From the NCBI GenBank assembly GCA_963753285.1, contig CAVWBT010000004.1, forward strand, positions 62,001-126,000: DNA of 64,000 bases, read 5' to 3'. Shown here piece by piece: positions 37,138-46,788 of this stretch; positions within the stretch are counted from its first letter, which is position 1, and each line of letters starts with the position of its first letter. This DNA comes from JAHEDH01 sp963753285 (lineage in GTDB: Bacteria > Actinomycetota > Acidimicrobiia > Spongiisociales > ZC4RG35). The translations under genes and the position numbers were made by a program. The notes beneath the pieces were generated by a model that was not told the DNA's origin, searched no databases, and saw only the letters and a list, made by a program, of their open reading frames with translations.

Positions 37138-38509
37138 TCAGGCGTCGACGTCGACGAAGGCGATCCGGGTGGCTTCGTCACCCACTACATCGAGCCCGAC
37201 GAACAGGTACTCGTGCGAACCGGTCAGCGTCACGCCGACGATCGCGTCGATACCCGGGGGCGCGAACGCGAACGACTCCAGTTCATAGAACGGAGGTTGG
37301 TCGATGCCCTCCCACGCGTCCATGTCCTCCGCCGTGGCATCGTCGATCAACCAGCCGAAGGCGACACCGGCGTCGCCTTCGGTGGAGTTCGTGAGCCGAA
37401 CGACGTACTCGCCGGCCTCCGAGCGTTCCGGGAACATCCGAGGACCAGGCTGACTCCGTCGAAGCTCGACCGTCCAATCCGGGTCTGCCACGATCGGCTC
37501 GAGTTCGACGCCTGCCAGCACCGAGAGGAAATCGGTCTCGAACCGTTCCCGGTCGACGGACTCGACGAGCGTCGACCGTCGAGCCGCCGTCGGCCTCCAC
37601 CGTGGAGCCGGCCACCGAACGATCGTCACCGAGCACCACCTCGATGCTTCGTGTCGACGTCGTGCCGTACGTCTCGTCGACGAGCAGGGCGGCGGTGAGC
37701 TGGTCCCAGAAGTACAAACCTCCGCTGCCGAGCTGATCGTTCTGCCGGAGCATCGTTGCAACGGCTCTCGCGGCGGGCGCGTCCTGATGGGCTTCCAGTG
37801 CTCGTAGATGGAAGACGTGCAACGGCACCTGATTGGTTGCATCGAGTGGGACGAGCGTGATCGGGATGCCGGACGTCAGCACCTCACTGGCGGCGGTCGG
37901 GTCGACCCAGAGGTTCCATTCCGCGTCGCCGTTGCGGATCGTGTTGCCGGAGACGTCGATCGCCCCGCCCATGATGAAGGCCATCTCGATGTTCTCGACG
38001 ATCGAGGGGTCGAACCGGATGGCAGAGGCGAGGTTCGTCTGCGGACCGTCGGCGTATACCAATACGGGCTCGGGGGACTCCGCGATTGCCCTTGCGAGTA
38101 ACTCGGGCGCGTCCAACCCTGAAGCAGATCGTGATGTCGGCAATTCCAGGCCGTAGGCGGCGTCGGCGGACGCCCGCCAACTCGTCGGGAAGGCATTGAT
38201 CCCTTCCAGCGGCTCCTCCGGTCCGCATGCAACCGGGATCTCCGGCGCCTCGACCATGTCGAGCAGACCCAGGATCTGGGCGACACCCTCGTCACAGTGC
38301 ACCAACCCGGTGCCGGACACGGTGATGGCGCGGATCGCCAGATCGTCCTGACCCACCAGATAGAGCACCGACATGATGCCCTCCAGGGCGACGTCGGTGT
38401 CGATGACAACGGGAGTGCCGCCACCCGTTGGAAATGCCTCTTGGTCTCCGCACCCGGCGATCGGCATGGTGAGTACCACAGCCAGAAGAACGGCGATACG
38501 TGCCCTCAT
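37138..38509 (-). CDS. Nucleoside-hydrolase-like lipoprotein with extra C-terminal domain, one frameshift
   Basis: From ATG 38509 there is a lipoprotein signal peptide (LTMPIAGC) and then an inosine/uridine nucleoside hydrolase fold: VVIDTDVALEGIMSVLYL, IRAITVSGTG, PVLVYADGPQTNLASAI and FIMGGAIDVSGN. The metal motif is altered: DTD is kept but the following Asp pair is replaced by Glu-Gly. The frame breaks near 37576 and continues as TLVESVDRERFETDFLSVLA into about 140 further residues with a beta-rich pattern ending FVDVDA. Total after repair is about 456 residues, longer than ordinary nucleoside hydrolases. It is a surface-exposed, possibly non-hydrolytic or modified-substrate member. Confidence 0.75.
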
Positions 38510-38734
38510 CGGTCACCCCCGCGATAGCGCAACCATCTCATGCTCGCGGTTCATCCCTCCACCCGACAGAGGCCAAGGTCAGCGGCCGCTCGTTGCGGCA
38601 GGGCGAACTGGATCCTGCACCAACGACCTCGGCCTGTTCGTCTGGTGTGCCGCCTCCGCTCACCCGACCTCACGCAGCAGCGCGGCAGACTCACAGCCGC
38701 TCGGTAGTCCCGGGGAGCCGGGCGGCGGGTCACA

Positions 38735-39019
38735 TCAGTCGGCTCGTCTCGCCTGTTCTTGATCGAGGAACCGTTGATACCGCCGGCTTTGGCGTCCGCT
38801 CTTCTCGAGCACATACCAGGTGATGTGGAACACGAGCGCCAGGCCGGTGAAGATCGTCACCCAGAACGCCCAATCGAACGCGCTGCCCTGACGGGCATCG
38901 AGTACCCACAGACCTGCGTTCAGCAGCACAAACACGACGGCGTGCCACACGACGCCGGCGAACGCATTGGAGCGTTCCCGTGCACGCGTCTCCGGGGTGG
39001 TCTTCATGTCGGTGGCCAT
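38735..39019 (-). CDS. 2TM-domain small membrane protein
   Basis: A 94-residue protein with two transmembrane segments (WHAVVFVLLNAGLWVLDA and WAFWVTIFTGLALVFHITWY) between charged ends, matching the 2TM domain family. ATG 39019 follows AGAAGGGA by about five bases. Similar short proteins occur beside histidine kinases or ABC exporters. It runs divergently from the ABC/two-component locus starting at 39214. Confidence 0.72.
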   Translation of the reverse strand: MATDMKTTPETRARERSNAFAGVVWHAVVFVLLNAGLWVLDARQGSAFDWAFWVTIFTGLALVFHITWYVLEKSGRQSRRYQRFLDQEQARRAD

Positions 39020-39213
39020 GTTCGATCCCTTCTCTCGCCCCGACATCATCCGGCGCTCGAGCGCGATCCGTCTAGTCGGCCATGAGTCGGGTTCTGGGAA
39101 TCAACCGGATGGTTGATGGATGCCTCAACCCGTCGGAGACCAGTAGTGGCTGCTCGGGCGATACCGGCGCGCATGGGTTTCGGTCAGGCTGGAACAGATC
39201 GAAAGGAGCAACC

Positions 39214-40140
39214 GTGCCCGTCATCGATGTTCAAGGCCTGGTCAAGACATACAGTGGGACTCGGGCGGTCGACGGCGTCTCGTTCGAAGTGGAGGAGGGC
39301 GAGATCTACGGCATCGTGGGACCCAACGGTGCCGGGAAGACGACGATCGTCGAATCCGTCGAAGGTCTCCGCCACCCAGACGCCGGCTCGATCCGAGTCC
39401 TGGGCCTCGACCCCATCGCCGACCGCTACGAGATCACCGAGCACCTCGGTGTCCAGCTCCAGGAGAGCCGGCTCCAGGACAAGATCCGGGTGAACGAGGT
39501 CCTCGACCTGTACGCCTCGTTCTACCGCAAGCCGGCCAACTGGCACGATCTACTCGATCGCCTCGGTCTGGCCTCGAAGCAGACCGCCCGATACGCCGAC
39601 CTGTCGGGCGGACAGAAGCAGCGTCTCGCCGTCGCGCTGGCGCTCGTCGGCTCCCCCGAGGTCGCGATCCTCGACGAGTTGACGACCGGCCTGGACCCCC
39701 AGGCTCGACGCGACACCTGGGAGACCATCGAAGAGATCAAGCGTTCCGGCGTGACGGTCGTCCTGGTCACACACTTCATGGAGGAGGCCGACCGGCTGTG
39801 CGATCGGATCATGGTGGTCGACCACGGCCGCATCGCCGCGATCGACACCCCGGCCGGACTGATCCGGCGGATCGGTTCCGAACAGCGCATGCGGTTCCGC
39901 CCGTCGGAGCCCCTGGACGACGCGCTGTTGGCGGGCCTGCCCGACGTGACTGCGGTGACCCACGATGGCACACAAACCGTCGTGGCCGGCACCGGCAACG
40001 TGGTGCACTCCATCACCGCGCTCCTTGCGCAGCGTCACGTCATCGCACAGGACCTGCGGATCGAACAAGCCAGCCTCGAGGACGCCTACCTGGCGCTCAC
40101 CACCGACGAGCTGGTCGAGACAGGATCGGAGGTTCGCTGA
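39214..40140 (+). CDS. ABC transporter ATP-binding protein (DrrA/ABC-2 exporter type)
   Basis: A 308-residue ATPase with Walker A GPNGAGKTT, the Q-loop region LGVQLQESRLQDKIRV, signature LSGGQKQRLAVAL, Walker B VAILDELTTGLDPQ and switch His in VVLVTHFMEEADRL. The C-terminal DUF4162-like domain is typical of drug/lipid-export (DrrA) ATPases. It starts at GTG 39214 with AAAGGAG at 39202-39208. Its stop overlaps the permease start (TGATG). Confidence 0.93.
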   Translation: MPVIDVQGLVKTYSGTRAVDGVSFEVEEGEIYGIVGPNGAGKTTIVESVEGLRHPDAGSIRVLGLDPIADRYEITEHLGVQLQESRLQDKIRVNEVLDLYASFYRKPANWHDLLDRLGLASKQTARYADLSGGQKQRLAVALALVGSPEVAILDELTTGLDPQARRDTWETIEEIKRSGVTVVLVTHFMEEADRLCDRIMVVDHGRIAAIDTPAGLIRRIGSEQRMRFRPSEPLDDALLAGLPDVTAVTHDGTQTVVAGTGNVVHSITALLAQRHVIAQDLRIEQASLEDAYLALTTDELVETGSEVR

Positions 40141-40883
40141 TGGCGGCAACCATGAAACTCACTCGAACCGAGAGCAGGCTGTTCGCGCGTGATCCCATCG
40201 CGCTGTTCTTCGGCCTGATCTTCCCCGCCGTCCTGCTCGTGGCGCTCGGATTGTTCTTCCCGGGCTTCGACGAGCCGGTGGCGGAACTCGACGGCGGCCG
40301 CTACATCGACACCTACAGCCCGATCATCCTGGCCCTCGGCATCGCAACGCTGGGTCTGGTGACACTCCCACCGATCCTCGGCGCCTATCGACAGTTCGGG
40401 ATCCTGCGGCGCCTCAAGACGACGCCGGTCCACCCGGTACGGCTCTTGACGGCCCAGCTCGTCGTCCACGGACTCGTGGCGATCGTGTCGGCCGGACTCG
40501 CCATCGCAGGCGCAGCCGCCCTGTTCGCCGTGCCACTCCCGCAGAGCCCGCTGTGGTTCCTGCTGTCGTTCGTGCTGGCGGCGGCTTCGATCTTTGCGAT
40601 CGGACTGCTCGTGGGCGCGATGGTTCGCACGTCGGTGTCCGGACAGGCGGTTGGGATGGCGATCTACTTCCCGATGCTGTTCTTCGCAGGCGTGTGGATC
40701 CCCCGGACGATCATGGGTGATGGCCTGCGACTGTTCAGCGACCTCACGCCGCTCGGCTCCGCCGTCCAGGCGCTGGAGGACTCCTGGTTCGGGACGACGC
40801 CCAGCCTGTTGAACCTGGCGGTGATGGCTGCGTATGCGCTCGTTGCCGGGGCGATCGCCGTCCGGTTCTTCCGGTGGGAGTGA
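40140..40883 (+). CDS. ABC-2 type transporter permease
   Basis: A 247-residue permease with six hydrophobic segments and an ABC-2 membrane domain (LTRTESRLFARDPIALFFGL start; AMVRTSVSGQAVGMAIYFPM near the C-terminal half). Together with the upstream ATPase it forms a DrrAB-type exporter for a lipid, drug or antimicrobial peptide. The start codon overlaps the ATPase stop, and a two-component system follows 67 bases later, implying envelope-stress or drug-responsive control. Confidence 0.9.
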   Translation: MAATMKLTRTESRLFARDPIALFFGLIFPAVLLVALGLFFPGFDEPVAELDGGRYIDTYSPIILALGIATLGLVTLPPILGAYRQFGILRRLKTTPVHPVRLLTAQLVVHGLVAIVSAGLAIAGAAALFAVPLPQSPLWFLLSFVLAAASIFAIGLLVGAMVRTSVSGQAVGMAIYFPMLFFAGVWIPRTIMGDGLRLFSDLTPLGSAVQALEDSWFGTTPSLLNLAVMAAYALVAGAIAVRFFRWE

Positions 40884-40950
40884 ACCGGTCGACGGACCAT
40901 GTCCTCTGTCGGCCCAACGGGTCGGTCAGACACAATGACCCCCGTGGTGC

Positions 40951-42228
40951 ATGGTGACTGACCGAATGGAAACGGCCGAACGAGCAGTGGGTCGATGGCG
41001 GCTCGAGCCGCTGTCGACCCCGTCGTCGTGGGAGCGATGGGTCGATGCCGTCTTCGCCTGGATCCCGTACGCGCTGTTGGCGGTATCGCTCGCGCTGGCA
41101 CAACTCGAGAGCCGGAGCGGGTCCGACCGCCTCCTGACGCTCGGGCTCACGGCGATGGCGGCGGCCTGGACTTGGGCGACGTTCACCCGGGCCGGCCGCC
41201 CGACCCGGGTCCCCCAGGGCACGCTCCGCCTGTACATCGTCGGCTTCCTCGTCATCGCCGCCGTCCTGGTGTTCCATCAGACGATCTTCCTCGTCTACGG
41301 CTGCGCCGGCTTCTTCCACGCCGCGCTCCTGCGCCCCTGGCCGCTGGTGTTCCTGGGGATCGGGGGCTTTGCGTTCGTCGTCCACTCCCACATCGTCACG
41401 ACCGAGAACACCGCCGAGACCTGGGCCATCTACCTGGGAGTCGTCGCCATCCAGACGCTGACGACCGGAGCAGGCCTGTTCGCCGGTGAGCGGATCACCG
41501 AGATCGCAGACGAGCGGCGGCTGGCGCTCCTCCGTCTCGAACATGCGATGGAAGAGAATGCCGGGCTGCACGCCCAGCTCGTGGTGCAGGCGCGTGAGGC
41601 GGGCATCCTCGACGAGCGCGAGCGAATGGCCGGCGAGATCCACGACACCATCGCGCAGGGGCTGGCCGGTGTGATCACTCAGATCGAGGCGACGCATCAG
41701 TCGTGGGGAGACGAGCCGGAGATGCGCCGGCACCTCGACACCGCGGCGGACATCGCCCGCCAGGGCCTGGCCGACGCCCGACGATCCGTACGGGACATCC
41801 GCCCGACGGAACTCGACGGAAGCCGGCTGCCTGCGGCCATCGGCGACGTGACACACCGCTGGTCGGCGGCGACCGGGGTTCCGGTGCAGTTCACCAGCAC
41901 CGGCGAGCAGCGGAGCCTGCCGACCCAGGTCGACGTGGCGCTCCTGCGCGCGACCCAGGAGGCCCTCGCCAACGTCGGCAAGCACGCCCGGGCGACCCGG
42001 GTGGGCATCACCCTCTCGTTCACAGACGCCTCGATCGTGCTGGACGTGCGAGACGACGGTGTCGGGTTCGACCCGGGCACTCATCCCGGGGGCGACAGCT
42101 ACGGCCTGACAGCGATGCGCAACCGGGTCGAACAGATCGACGGCGTGATGCACGTCGAATCGGCTCGCGGTGAAGGAACGGCGGTCTCGGTCACTGTGCC
42201 GACCGGTGAGGCAAAGGAGACCGAATGA
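40951..42228 (+). CDS. NarL-type sensor histidine kinase (HisKA_3)
   Basis: A 425-residue kinase with about five N-terminal transmembrane segments (residues 28-170). The HisKA_3 dimerisation motif has phospho-acceptor His in RERMAGEIHDTIAQGLAGVI. The HATPase has N-box TQEALANVGKHARATRV, G1 VRDDGVGFDPG and G2 GDSYGLTAMRNRVEQI. It overlaps the response regulator by ATGA. This is the usual partner of a LuxR-type regulator and probably controls the adjacent ABC exporter. Confidence 0.92.
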   Translation: MVTDRMETAERAVGRWRLEPLSTPSSWERWVDAVFAWIPYALLAVSLALAQLESRSGSDRLLTLGLTAMAAAWTWATFTRAGRPTRVPQGTLRLYIVGFLVIAAVLVFHQTIFLVYGCAGFFHAALLRPWPLVFLGIGGFAFVVHSHIVTTENTAETWAIYLGVVAIQTLTTGAGLFAGERITEIADERRLALLRLEHAMEENAGLHAQLVVQAREAGILDERERMAGEIHDTIAQGLAGVITQIEATHQSWGDEPEMRRHLDTAADIARQGLADARRSVRDIRPTELDGSRLPAAIGDVTHRWSAATGVPVQFTSTGEQRSLPTQVDVALLRATQEALANVGKHARATRVGITLSFTDASIVLDVRDDGVGFDPGTHPGGDSYGLTAMRNRVEQIDGVMHVESARGEGTAVSVTVPTGEAKETE

Positions 42229-42878
42229 CCGACGATGCGATGGAGACACCGATCAGGTTGCTGATCGTCGACGACCATCCAGTGGTTCGGGACGGGCTGC
42301 GGGGACTGTTCGCAGGCGATCCTGGTTTCCAGGTCGTCGCCGAGGCTTCGGATGGTTCGGATGCGATCGCACGCGCCGATGCATTCCGGCCCGACGTCGT
42401 CCTCATGGACCTGCACATGCCGGGACTCGACGGTGTGAGCGCGACCAGGGAGATCGTGAATCGAGCACTGGGAGCGAAGGTGCTCGTCGTCACGACCTAC
42501 GACACCGAGAGCGACGTGCTACCTGCGATCGAGGCCGGGGCGACCGGCTACGTGCTGAAGGACACCCCGCGTGACGAGCTCCGTGACGCGGTGCGAGCTG
42601 CCGCAGCAGGTGAGACCGTCCTGTCGCCTCCGGTGGCGAGGCAGCTGGTCGGCCAGGTCCGCGAACCGGCCCGCGGCACGCTCAGCGAGCGCGAGCTGGA
42701 GATCCTCAAGCTCGTCGCCGGCGGCGCCACCAACAAGGCCGTCGCAGCCGAGTTGTTCATCAGCGAGGCGACGGTCAAGACCCATCTCCTCCATGCATAC
42801 GAGAAGCTCGGCGTCCACCACCGCGCCGCGGCCGTCGCGGCAGCCTACGAGCGAGGCCTGCTGACACCGGGGGAATGA
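42225..42878 (+). CDS. LuxR/NarL-family response regulator
   Basis: A 217-residue regulator. The receiver domain has acidic LLIVDDHPVVRDGL, phospho-acceptor Asp in DVVLMDLHMPGLDGV and Lys in YVLKDTPRDEL. The C-terminal LuxR helix-turn-helix reads LSERELEILKLVAGGATNKA and SEATVKTHLLHAYEKL. The start ATG overlaps the kinase stop, so the pair is translationally coupled. Confidence 0.94.
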   Translation: MTDDAMETPIRLLIVDDHPVVRDGLRGLFAGDPGFQVVAEASDGSDAIARADAFRPDVVLMDLHMPGLDGVSATREIVNRALGAKVLVVTTYDTESDVLPAIEAGATGYVLKDTPRDELRDAVRAAAAGETVLSPPVARQLVGQVREPARGTLSERELEILKLVAGGATNKAVAAELFISEATVKTHLLHAYEKLGVHHRAAAVAAAYERGLLTPGE

Positions 42879-42939
42879 GAGACGTGGGTGGCTCCCGTCA
42901 CGTAGAACGGGCGCCAACCGCCACAGAAGGGAGCCCATC

Positions 42940-43656
42940 ATGGGTACGTACAAGTCGACCGCACGAGCGATCGGGATTCTGTTCATCGTTGCATCGGCGG
43001 CCGCCATCATCGGCGGCACGCTTGCCCTCCCGGCCACTGAGCCCGACTTCCTGTCCGAGGCCGCCGGGTCGGAGACACGCGTCGTCATTGGGCTGATCCT
43101 CGAGTTGGTACTGGCGCTGGCCGTGTTCGCGATGGCAGCGCTGTTCTTCCCGATCTTGAAGAAGCAGCACGAGGGAATGGCGCTCGGCTACGTGGCAACC
43201 CGGACACTCGAGGGCGTGCTGATCGCCGCCGGCACCATCTCGGCCGCACTGATGCTGACGTTGAGCAAGGGTTTCGGATTGGACAGCTCCGCGGCAGGCG
43301 TCGAGCCCGTGGCAGAAGTGCTGTTCGCCGCACGTGAGTGGACGTACTGGTTGGGGCCGATGGCCGTCTTCAGCGTGAGCGCGTTGATTCTCAACTCGCT
43401 GCTGTACCGGTCACGAGTGGTGCCCACGTGGATGTCCATTTGGGGATTCGTCGGTGGCGTGCTTCTCCTCACCAGCGCACTGCTCGAGATGTTCGGAAAC
43501 GCGCTGGGCGGCTGGCAGGCGATCTTCACGGCACCGATCGGGCTGCAGGAGATGGCGCTGGCGGTCTGGTTGATCGTCAAGGGCTTCGACATGAGCCACC
43601 TGGAACATGCTGCCTTCGAGCGTCAGCTGGTCGGTGTAGGAGCCGGAGAGGGGTGA
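42940..43656 (+). CDS. DUF4386 family membrane protein
   Basis: A 238-residue protein with six to seven hydrophobic segments and the DUF4386 start pattern STARAIGILFIVASAAAIIG. An AGAAGGGAG RBS precedes ATG 42940. Function is unknown. Such genes often sit next to oxidoreductases, and here a quinone oxidoreductase gene starts 3 bases after the stop, suggesting co-expression. Confidence 0.8.
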   Translation: MGTYKSTARAIGILFIVASAAAIIGGTLALPATEPDFLSEAAGSETRVVIGLILELVLALAVFAMAALFFPILKKQHEGMALGYVATRTLEGVLIAAGTISAALMLTLSKGFGLDSSAAGVEPVAEVLFAAREWTYWLGPMAVFSVSALILNSLLYRSRVVPTWMSIWGFVGGVLLLTSALLEMFGNALGGWQAIFTAPIGLQEMALAVWLIVKGFDMSHLEHAAFERQLVGVGAGEG

Positions 43657-43659
43657 CGC

Positions 43660-44682
43660 ATGACACAGGCGACGCACCATCGAATCATCATCTACGAGCG
43701 GGGCGGCCCGGAGATGCTCCAGTACGTCGAGGAACCGGTCCCGCTTCCCGGTAGTGGGGAGGCGCGTGTCCGCGTCGAGGCTGCGGGCGTCTCAGCCTAC
43801 GACGTGATGCTGAGAGGACACCGTTTCCCGGGCTTCACGAAGGTGCCGTACACGCCTGGGTGCGACTTCGTCGGCGTTATCGATGCGATCGACGACGACG
43901 TCGAGGGACTGGAGCCCGGCCGGCGGGTCGCCGCCTCGACTGGGCTCGGTAACGGTGGCTATTCCGAGTACATCTGCCTGTCCACGGACAGTCTCGTCCC
44001 GGTGCCCGACGGCGTGGATCCGGCCGAGGCGGTGTGTCTTCCGGCCAACTACCTGACTGCGCATCTCGCGATGCACGGGACCGCCAAGGTGGAGAGCGGC
44101 GAGCAGATCCTGGTTCACGGTGCTGCCGGGGGCGTCGGCTCGGCCCTGCTGGAGCTGGGGAGTCTCGCCGGTCTCGAGATGTACGGGACCGCGTCGCTCC
44201 GTAACCACGAGCTGGTCCGAAAACTCGGCGCCACTCCGATCGACTACAGGTCCGAGGACTTCATCGAACGAGTCCGGGCGATGACCGGTGATGGCGTAGA
44301 TGCGGTGTTCGACCCGATCGGCGGCTGGCGTCAGTTGTGGCGCTCACATCGGGCCTTGCGGCGGGGCGGGCGACTCGTCTGGTTCGGCGTGGCGGCGACC
44401 AAGAGTCGGGGAATCGGGGTGATCCCGGCCAGCCTGGCGATGCAAGGACTACTGAAGGTGATTCCAGACGGTCGTCATACGCCGATGATGGCAAACGCCG
44501 GGACGATGGCCGGCGGCGAGAACGCCTGGTACCGGAGGACCCTGAGCGAGCTCCTGGACTACCTGGCAACGGGCAAGATCCACCCGATCGTCGCCGAGCG
44601 GATCCCGCTTGCACAGGCATCGAGGGCGCACGAGTTGATCGAGCGTGGCGGCTACGCCGGGAAGGTGGTCCTCGTCCCGTAG
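43660..44682 (+). CDS. NAD(P)H:quinone oxidoreductase-like MDR protein
   Basis: A 340-residue medium-chain dehydrogenase/reductase. The GroES-like N-domain includes AAGVSAYDVMLRGHRFPG and PYTPGCDFVGVIDAI. The nucleotide-binding fold has the motif ILVHGAAGGVGSALLELG. Catalytic-zinc cysteines are absent, as in quinone oxidoreductases and enoyl-reductase relatives. It is coupled to the DUF4386 gene by a 3-base gap. Confidence 0.87.
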   Translation: MTQATHHRIIIYERGGPEMLQYVEEPVPLPGSGEARVRVEAAGVSAYDVMLRGHRFPGFTKVPYTPGCDFVGVIDAIDDDVEGLEPGRRVAASTGLGNGGYSEYICLSTDSLVPVPDGVDPAEAVCLPANYLTAHLAMHGTAKVESGEQILVHGAAGGVGSALLELGSLAGLEMYGTASLRNHELVRKLGATPIDYRSEDFIERVRAMTGDGVDAVFDPIGGWRQLWRSHRALRRGGRLVWFGVAATKSRGIGVIPASLAMQGLLKVIPDGRHTPMMANAGTMAGGENAWYRRTLSELLDYLATGKIHPIVAERIPLAQASRAHELIERGGYAGKVVLVP

Positions 44683-44898
44683 GAGACACGCTCGCTACCA
44701 CGAGGCGCACCACCCAGATGCGAGGTCGAGGATCAGCGCCCCTACCGATCGTGGGGCATGACGAGGACCGAGACGCTCGGCGCGGTGATCAGACTTCTCG
44801 ACGCGGCCAGCTGACCGAGGCTCGCGCTTCAGCCCCGGAGCTCGATCTCGAAGCCGCAGCGGGACTCGCTCGAACCCGCCCCTGAGCGAAGCCGTCGG

Positions 44899-45864
44899 TC
44901 AGTGGTGGCCGTCGAGGAAGTCTCGAAGCAGATCAACCGATCTGGCAAGGAAGTCCGCCCGGTCTGGCATGTCGATGTTGAACACGTAGTTCACGAACAT
45001 CAGCCGGCGGGCAGCCATGAAGACCGCGAGCTCGGCGTCGTCCGTCGGCCAGGGAGCGACGCGTTCGTAGCCGCGTCGGAATGCGGTGATCAGTTCGGCG
45101 CGGTCGGGGCGATCCTGGATGTAATAGAGGCTGATGGCGATGTCCTGGGCCCGGGACCCCCACATGATGTCCTCGAAGTCAAGCGCCCACACTTCGTTTC
45201 GTCTGGCGTGGACGTTCCAGATGTGCAAGTCGCCGTGCACGATCTGACGGTCGGGCAGAGCTGCAAGCCGCGGCTGGACGACGGAGATCGCCCGCGCGAC
45301 CACCTCGGGCCCGCCGATTGGGAAGCTCGCGGCGTTCTCGGGCAGGTCGTACACGACCGGATCGACCTCACTCGGGAAGTAGTGCACGCGATCCCAGATC
45401 ATTGGCTGCTTCCGGGGATGATGCGCGGCACCGTGGAGGTGGAGTTCGGCCGAGAGCCGACCGTACCGCTCGAACAGTTTCGGCGAGATCCGGTCTGCAA
45501 GCGGCCCGCCCGGAACCCAGGTGAACAGGACACAGCGCCGCGCACCGGGCACGCCTTCGGCCCCACCGTGAGTGAACAGCCTGTCGTCCCTCGTGCGGAT
45601 CGGGACACCGACGTTCACCTGCCCGGCCAGGGTTTCGAGCCAATCGAGCTCTAGTTCGGCATCCTCGTCGGAGTGTTCCTGCATCAGGTCGACCCTCAGA
45701 GCGAGCGGGCCATCCGGCGTGTCGATCCGGAAGAGTGCGTTGACAAAGCCGCCGATCAACGAGACCCGAGTGACAGTGAGGTCGTATTCGGCCAACGCCG
45801 AGACCGCAACGCTACGCAGCCTGCGGAGCCTGCCCCGTTCCGTCAGTTCGTCCCATGCCTTCAC
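44899..45864 (-). CDS. APH-family phosphotransferase (kinase-like)
   Basis: A 321-residue protein of the aminoglycoside-phosphotransferase/choline-kinase-like fold. The catalytic loop is VHGDLHIWNVHAR, the metal-binding Asp lies in VWALDFEDIMWG, and the N-lobe has LIGGFVNALFRIDT and the Lys-equivalent region LALRVDLM. It is closer to homoserine-kinase-like and general small-molecule kinases than to clinical resistance enzymes. The substrate is unknown. It is monocistronic and divergent from the lipoprotein at 46073. Confidence 0.83.
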   Translation of the reverse strand: MKAWDELTERGRLRRLRSVAVSALAEYDLTVTRVSLIGGFVNALFRIDTPDGPLALRVDLMQEHSDEDAELELDWLETLAGQVNVGVPIRTRDDRLFTHGGAEGVPGARRCVLFTWVPGGPLADRISPKLFERYGRLSAELHLHGAAHHPRKQPMIWDRVHYFPSEVDPVVYDLPENAASFPIGGPEVVARAISVVQPRLAALPDRQIVHGDLHIWNVHARRNEVWALDFEDIMWGSRAQDIAISLYYIQDRPDRAELITAFRRGYERVAPWPTDDAELAVFMAARRLMFVNYVFNIDMPDRADFLARSVDLLRDFLDGHH

Positions 45865-45904
45865 GCGACCCGATTGTGCCAGTCCGCCGGACCGATACCT
45901 GCGA

Positions 45905-45914
45905 ATACCGGTAT
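45905..45914. promoter_or_regulatory. ATACCGGTAT palindrome in divergent intergenic region
   Basis: A perfect 10-bp palindrome 41 bp upstream of the phosphotransferase start, between two divergent genes. A possible operator, based only on symmetry and position. Confidence 0.22.
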
Positions 45915-46072
45915 CTGTAGGGATGGCGTGACGGCGATCGCAGCCGGCATCTCAGCCGTCGTGCTCCAGCAGCTGAGTGAAGCGGACAGACATTGGCCCC
46001 TGGCCGGTGGCCCCGAACAGGGAGATGATTGGATCGCCCTGACAGGCAAGCGGCCCGTGAAGGAGGCGCAAC

Positions 46073-46672
46073 GTGAGGATTCTGGCGGCGGTGACGATCG
46101 GTGCAGTTCTCCTCGTGGTTGGAGTCGGTTGCTCAGCAACAAGTTCGAACGAGGTGATCGAAGCGGAACTCGCTGCCGTCACGGCCGAACGCGACGCACT
46201 GTCGGACACGATCGCCAGGCAACAGCAACGCCACGATATGGCTTTGGCGACCCTGGACGGGATCAATGCCATGCTCGAGGACCCCGATTCGTTCGGCTCG
46301 GACGAGGAGATCGTGGATCTGATCGCTCAACACGCCACCGAGGGCGCATTCATGGATGACGAGGTATTCGGGGCGGTCCCCTATCGGCAGGGCTTCTACA
46401 ACACGCTGTACGGCGGGGAGATGAATACTCGGATCGACGTCACCGACTCTTGGGTCTCAGCCGACGGCTCGCAAGGCGGCGCGCTGTGGATCTGGTACGG
46501 AACCAACGCTGCTGGACATCCGTTCGAGTTGGCCGGGCTCAGCCGAGACGAGTTCGACGAGGACGGCCGAATCACATACGAACTGGTCACGTATCCGTAT
46601 CCCGATGCCTATGTGACCGAGGCGGTGCTCGGTGCCGGCACTCCGACTCCGGCGACCGGCGTGACCCGGTAG
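46073..46672 (+). CDS. Putative lipoprotein with coiled-coil and NTF2-like domain
   Basis: A 199-residue protein. The signal peptide ends in lipobox VVGVGC, followed by a short coiled-coil (IEAELAAVTAERDALSDTIA). The C-terminal 110 residues have an NTF2/SnoaL-like pattern (ATLDGINAMLEDPDSF and GGALWIWYGTNAAGHPFEL). It starts at GTG 46073 with GAAGGAGG upstream. The protein is probably anchored outside the cytoplasmic membrane and binds a small ligand. No enzyme activity is assigned. Confidence 0.68.
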   Translation: MRILAAVTIGAVLLVVGVGCSATSSNEVIEAELAAVTAERDALSDTIARQQQRHDMALATLDGINAMLEDPDSFGSDEEIVDLIAQHATEGAFMDDEVFGAVPYRQGFYNTLYGGEMNTRIDVTDSWVSADGSQGGALWIWYGTNAAGHPFELAGLSRDEFDEDGRITYELVTYPYPDAYVTEAVLGAGTPTPATGVTR

Positions 46673-46788
46673 CCGAGCGTTCATCGCGTCGCTCGAGTGC
46701 AGCCTCGCCGAAGCCGTGCACGAGGGCCCCTTGACAATTCTCCGCATCTCGAGGGTGACGCCCAGGGAGGGTCCTATGGTGGCCCAAG

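Noticed and set aside
44683..44898. Short frame MTRTETLGAVIRLLDAAS between quinone oxidoreductase and APH genes
   Set aside because: Only 18 codons with no ribosome-binding site and no sign of conservation.
44899..45864. Possible aminoglycoside resistance gene
   Set aside because: The fold matches APH-like kinases, but nothing in the sequence or context indicates an antibiotic substrate. Kept as a general phosphotransferase.
46731..46779. TTGACA-like element before the catalase-like gene
   Set aside because: No -10 hexamer lies at 16-18 bp spacing; the nearest TATGGT is about 38 bp away.
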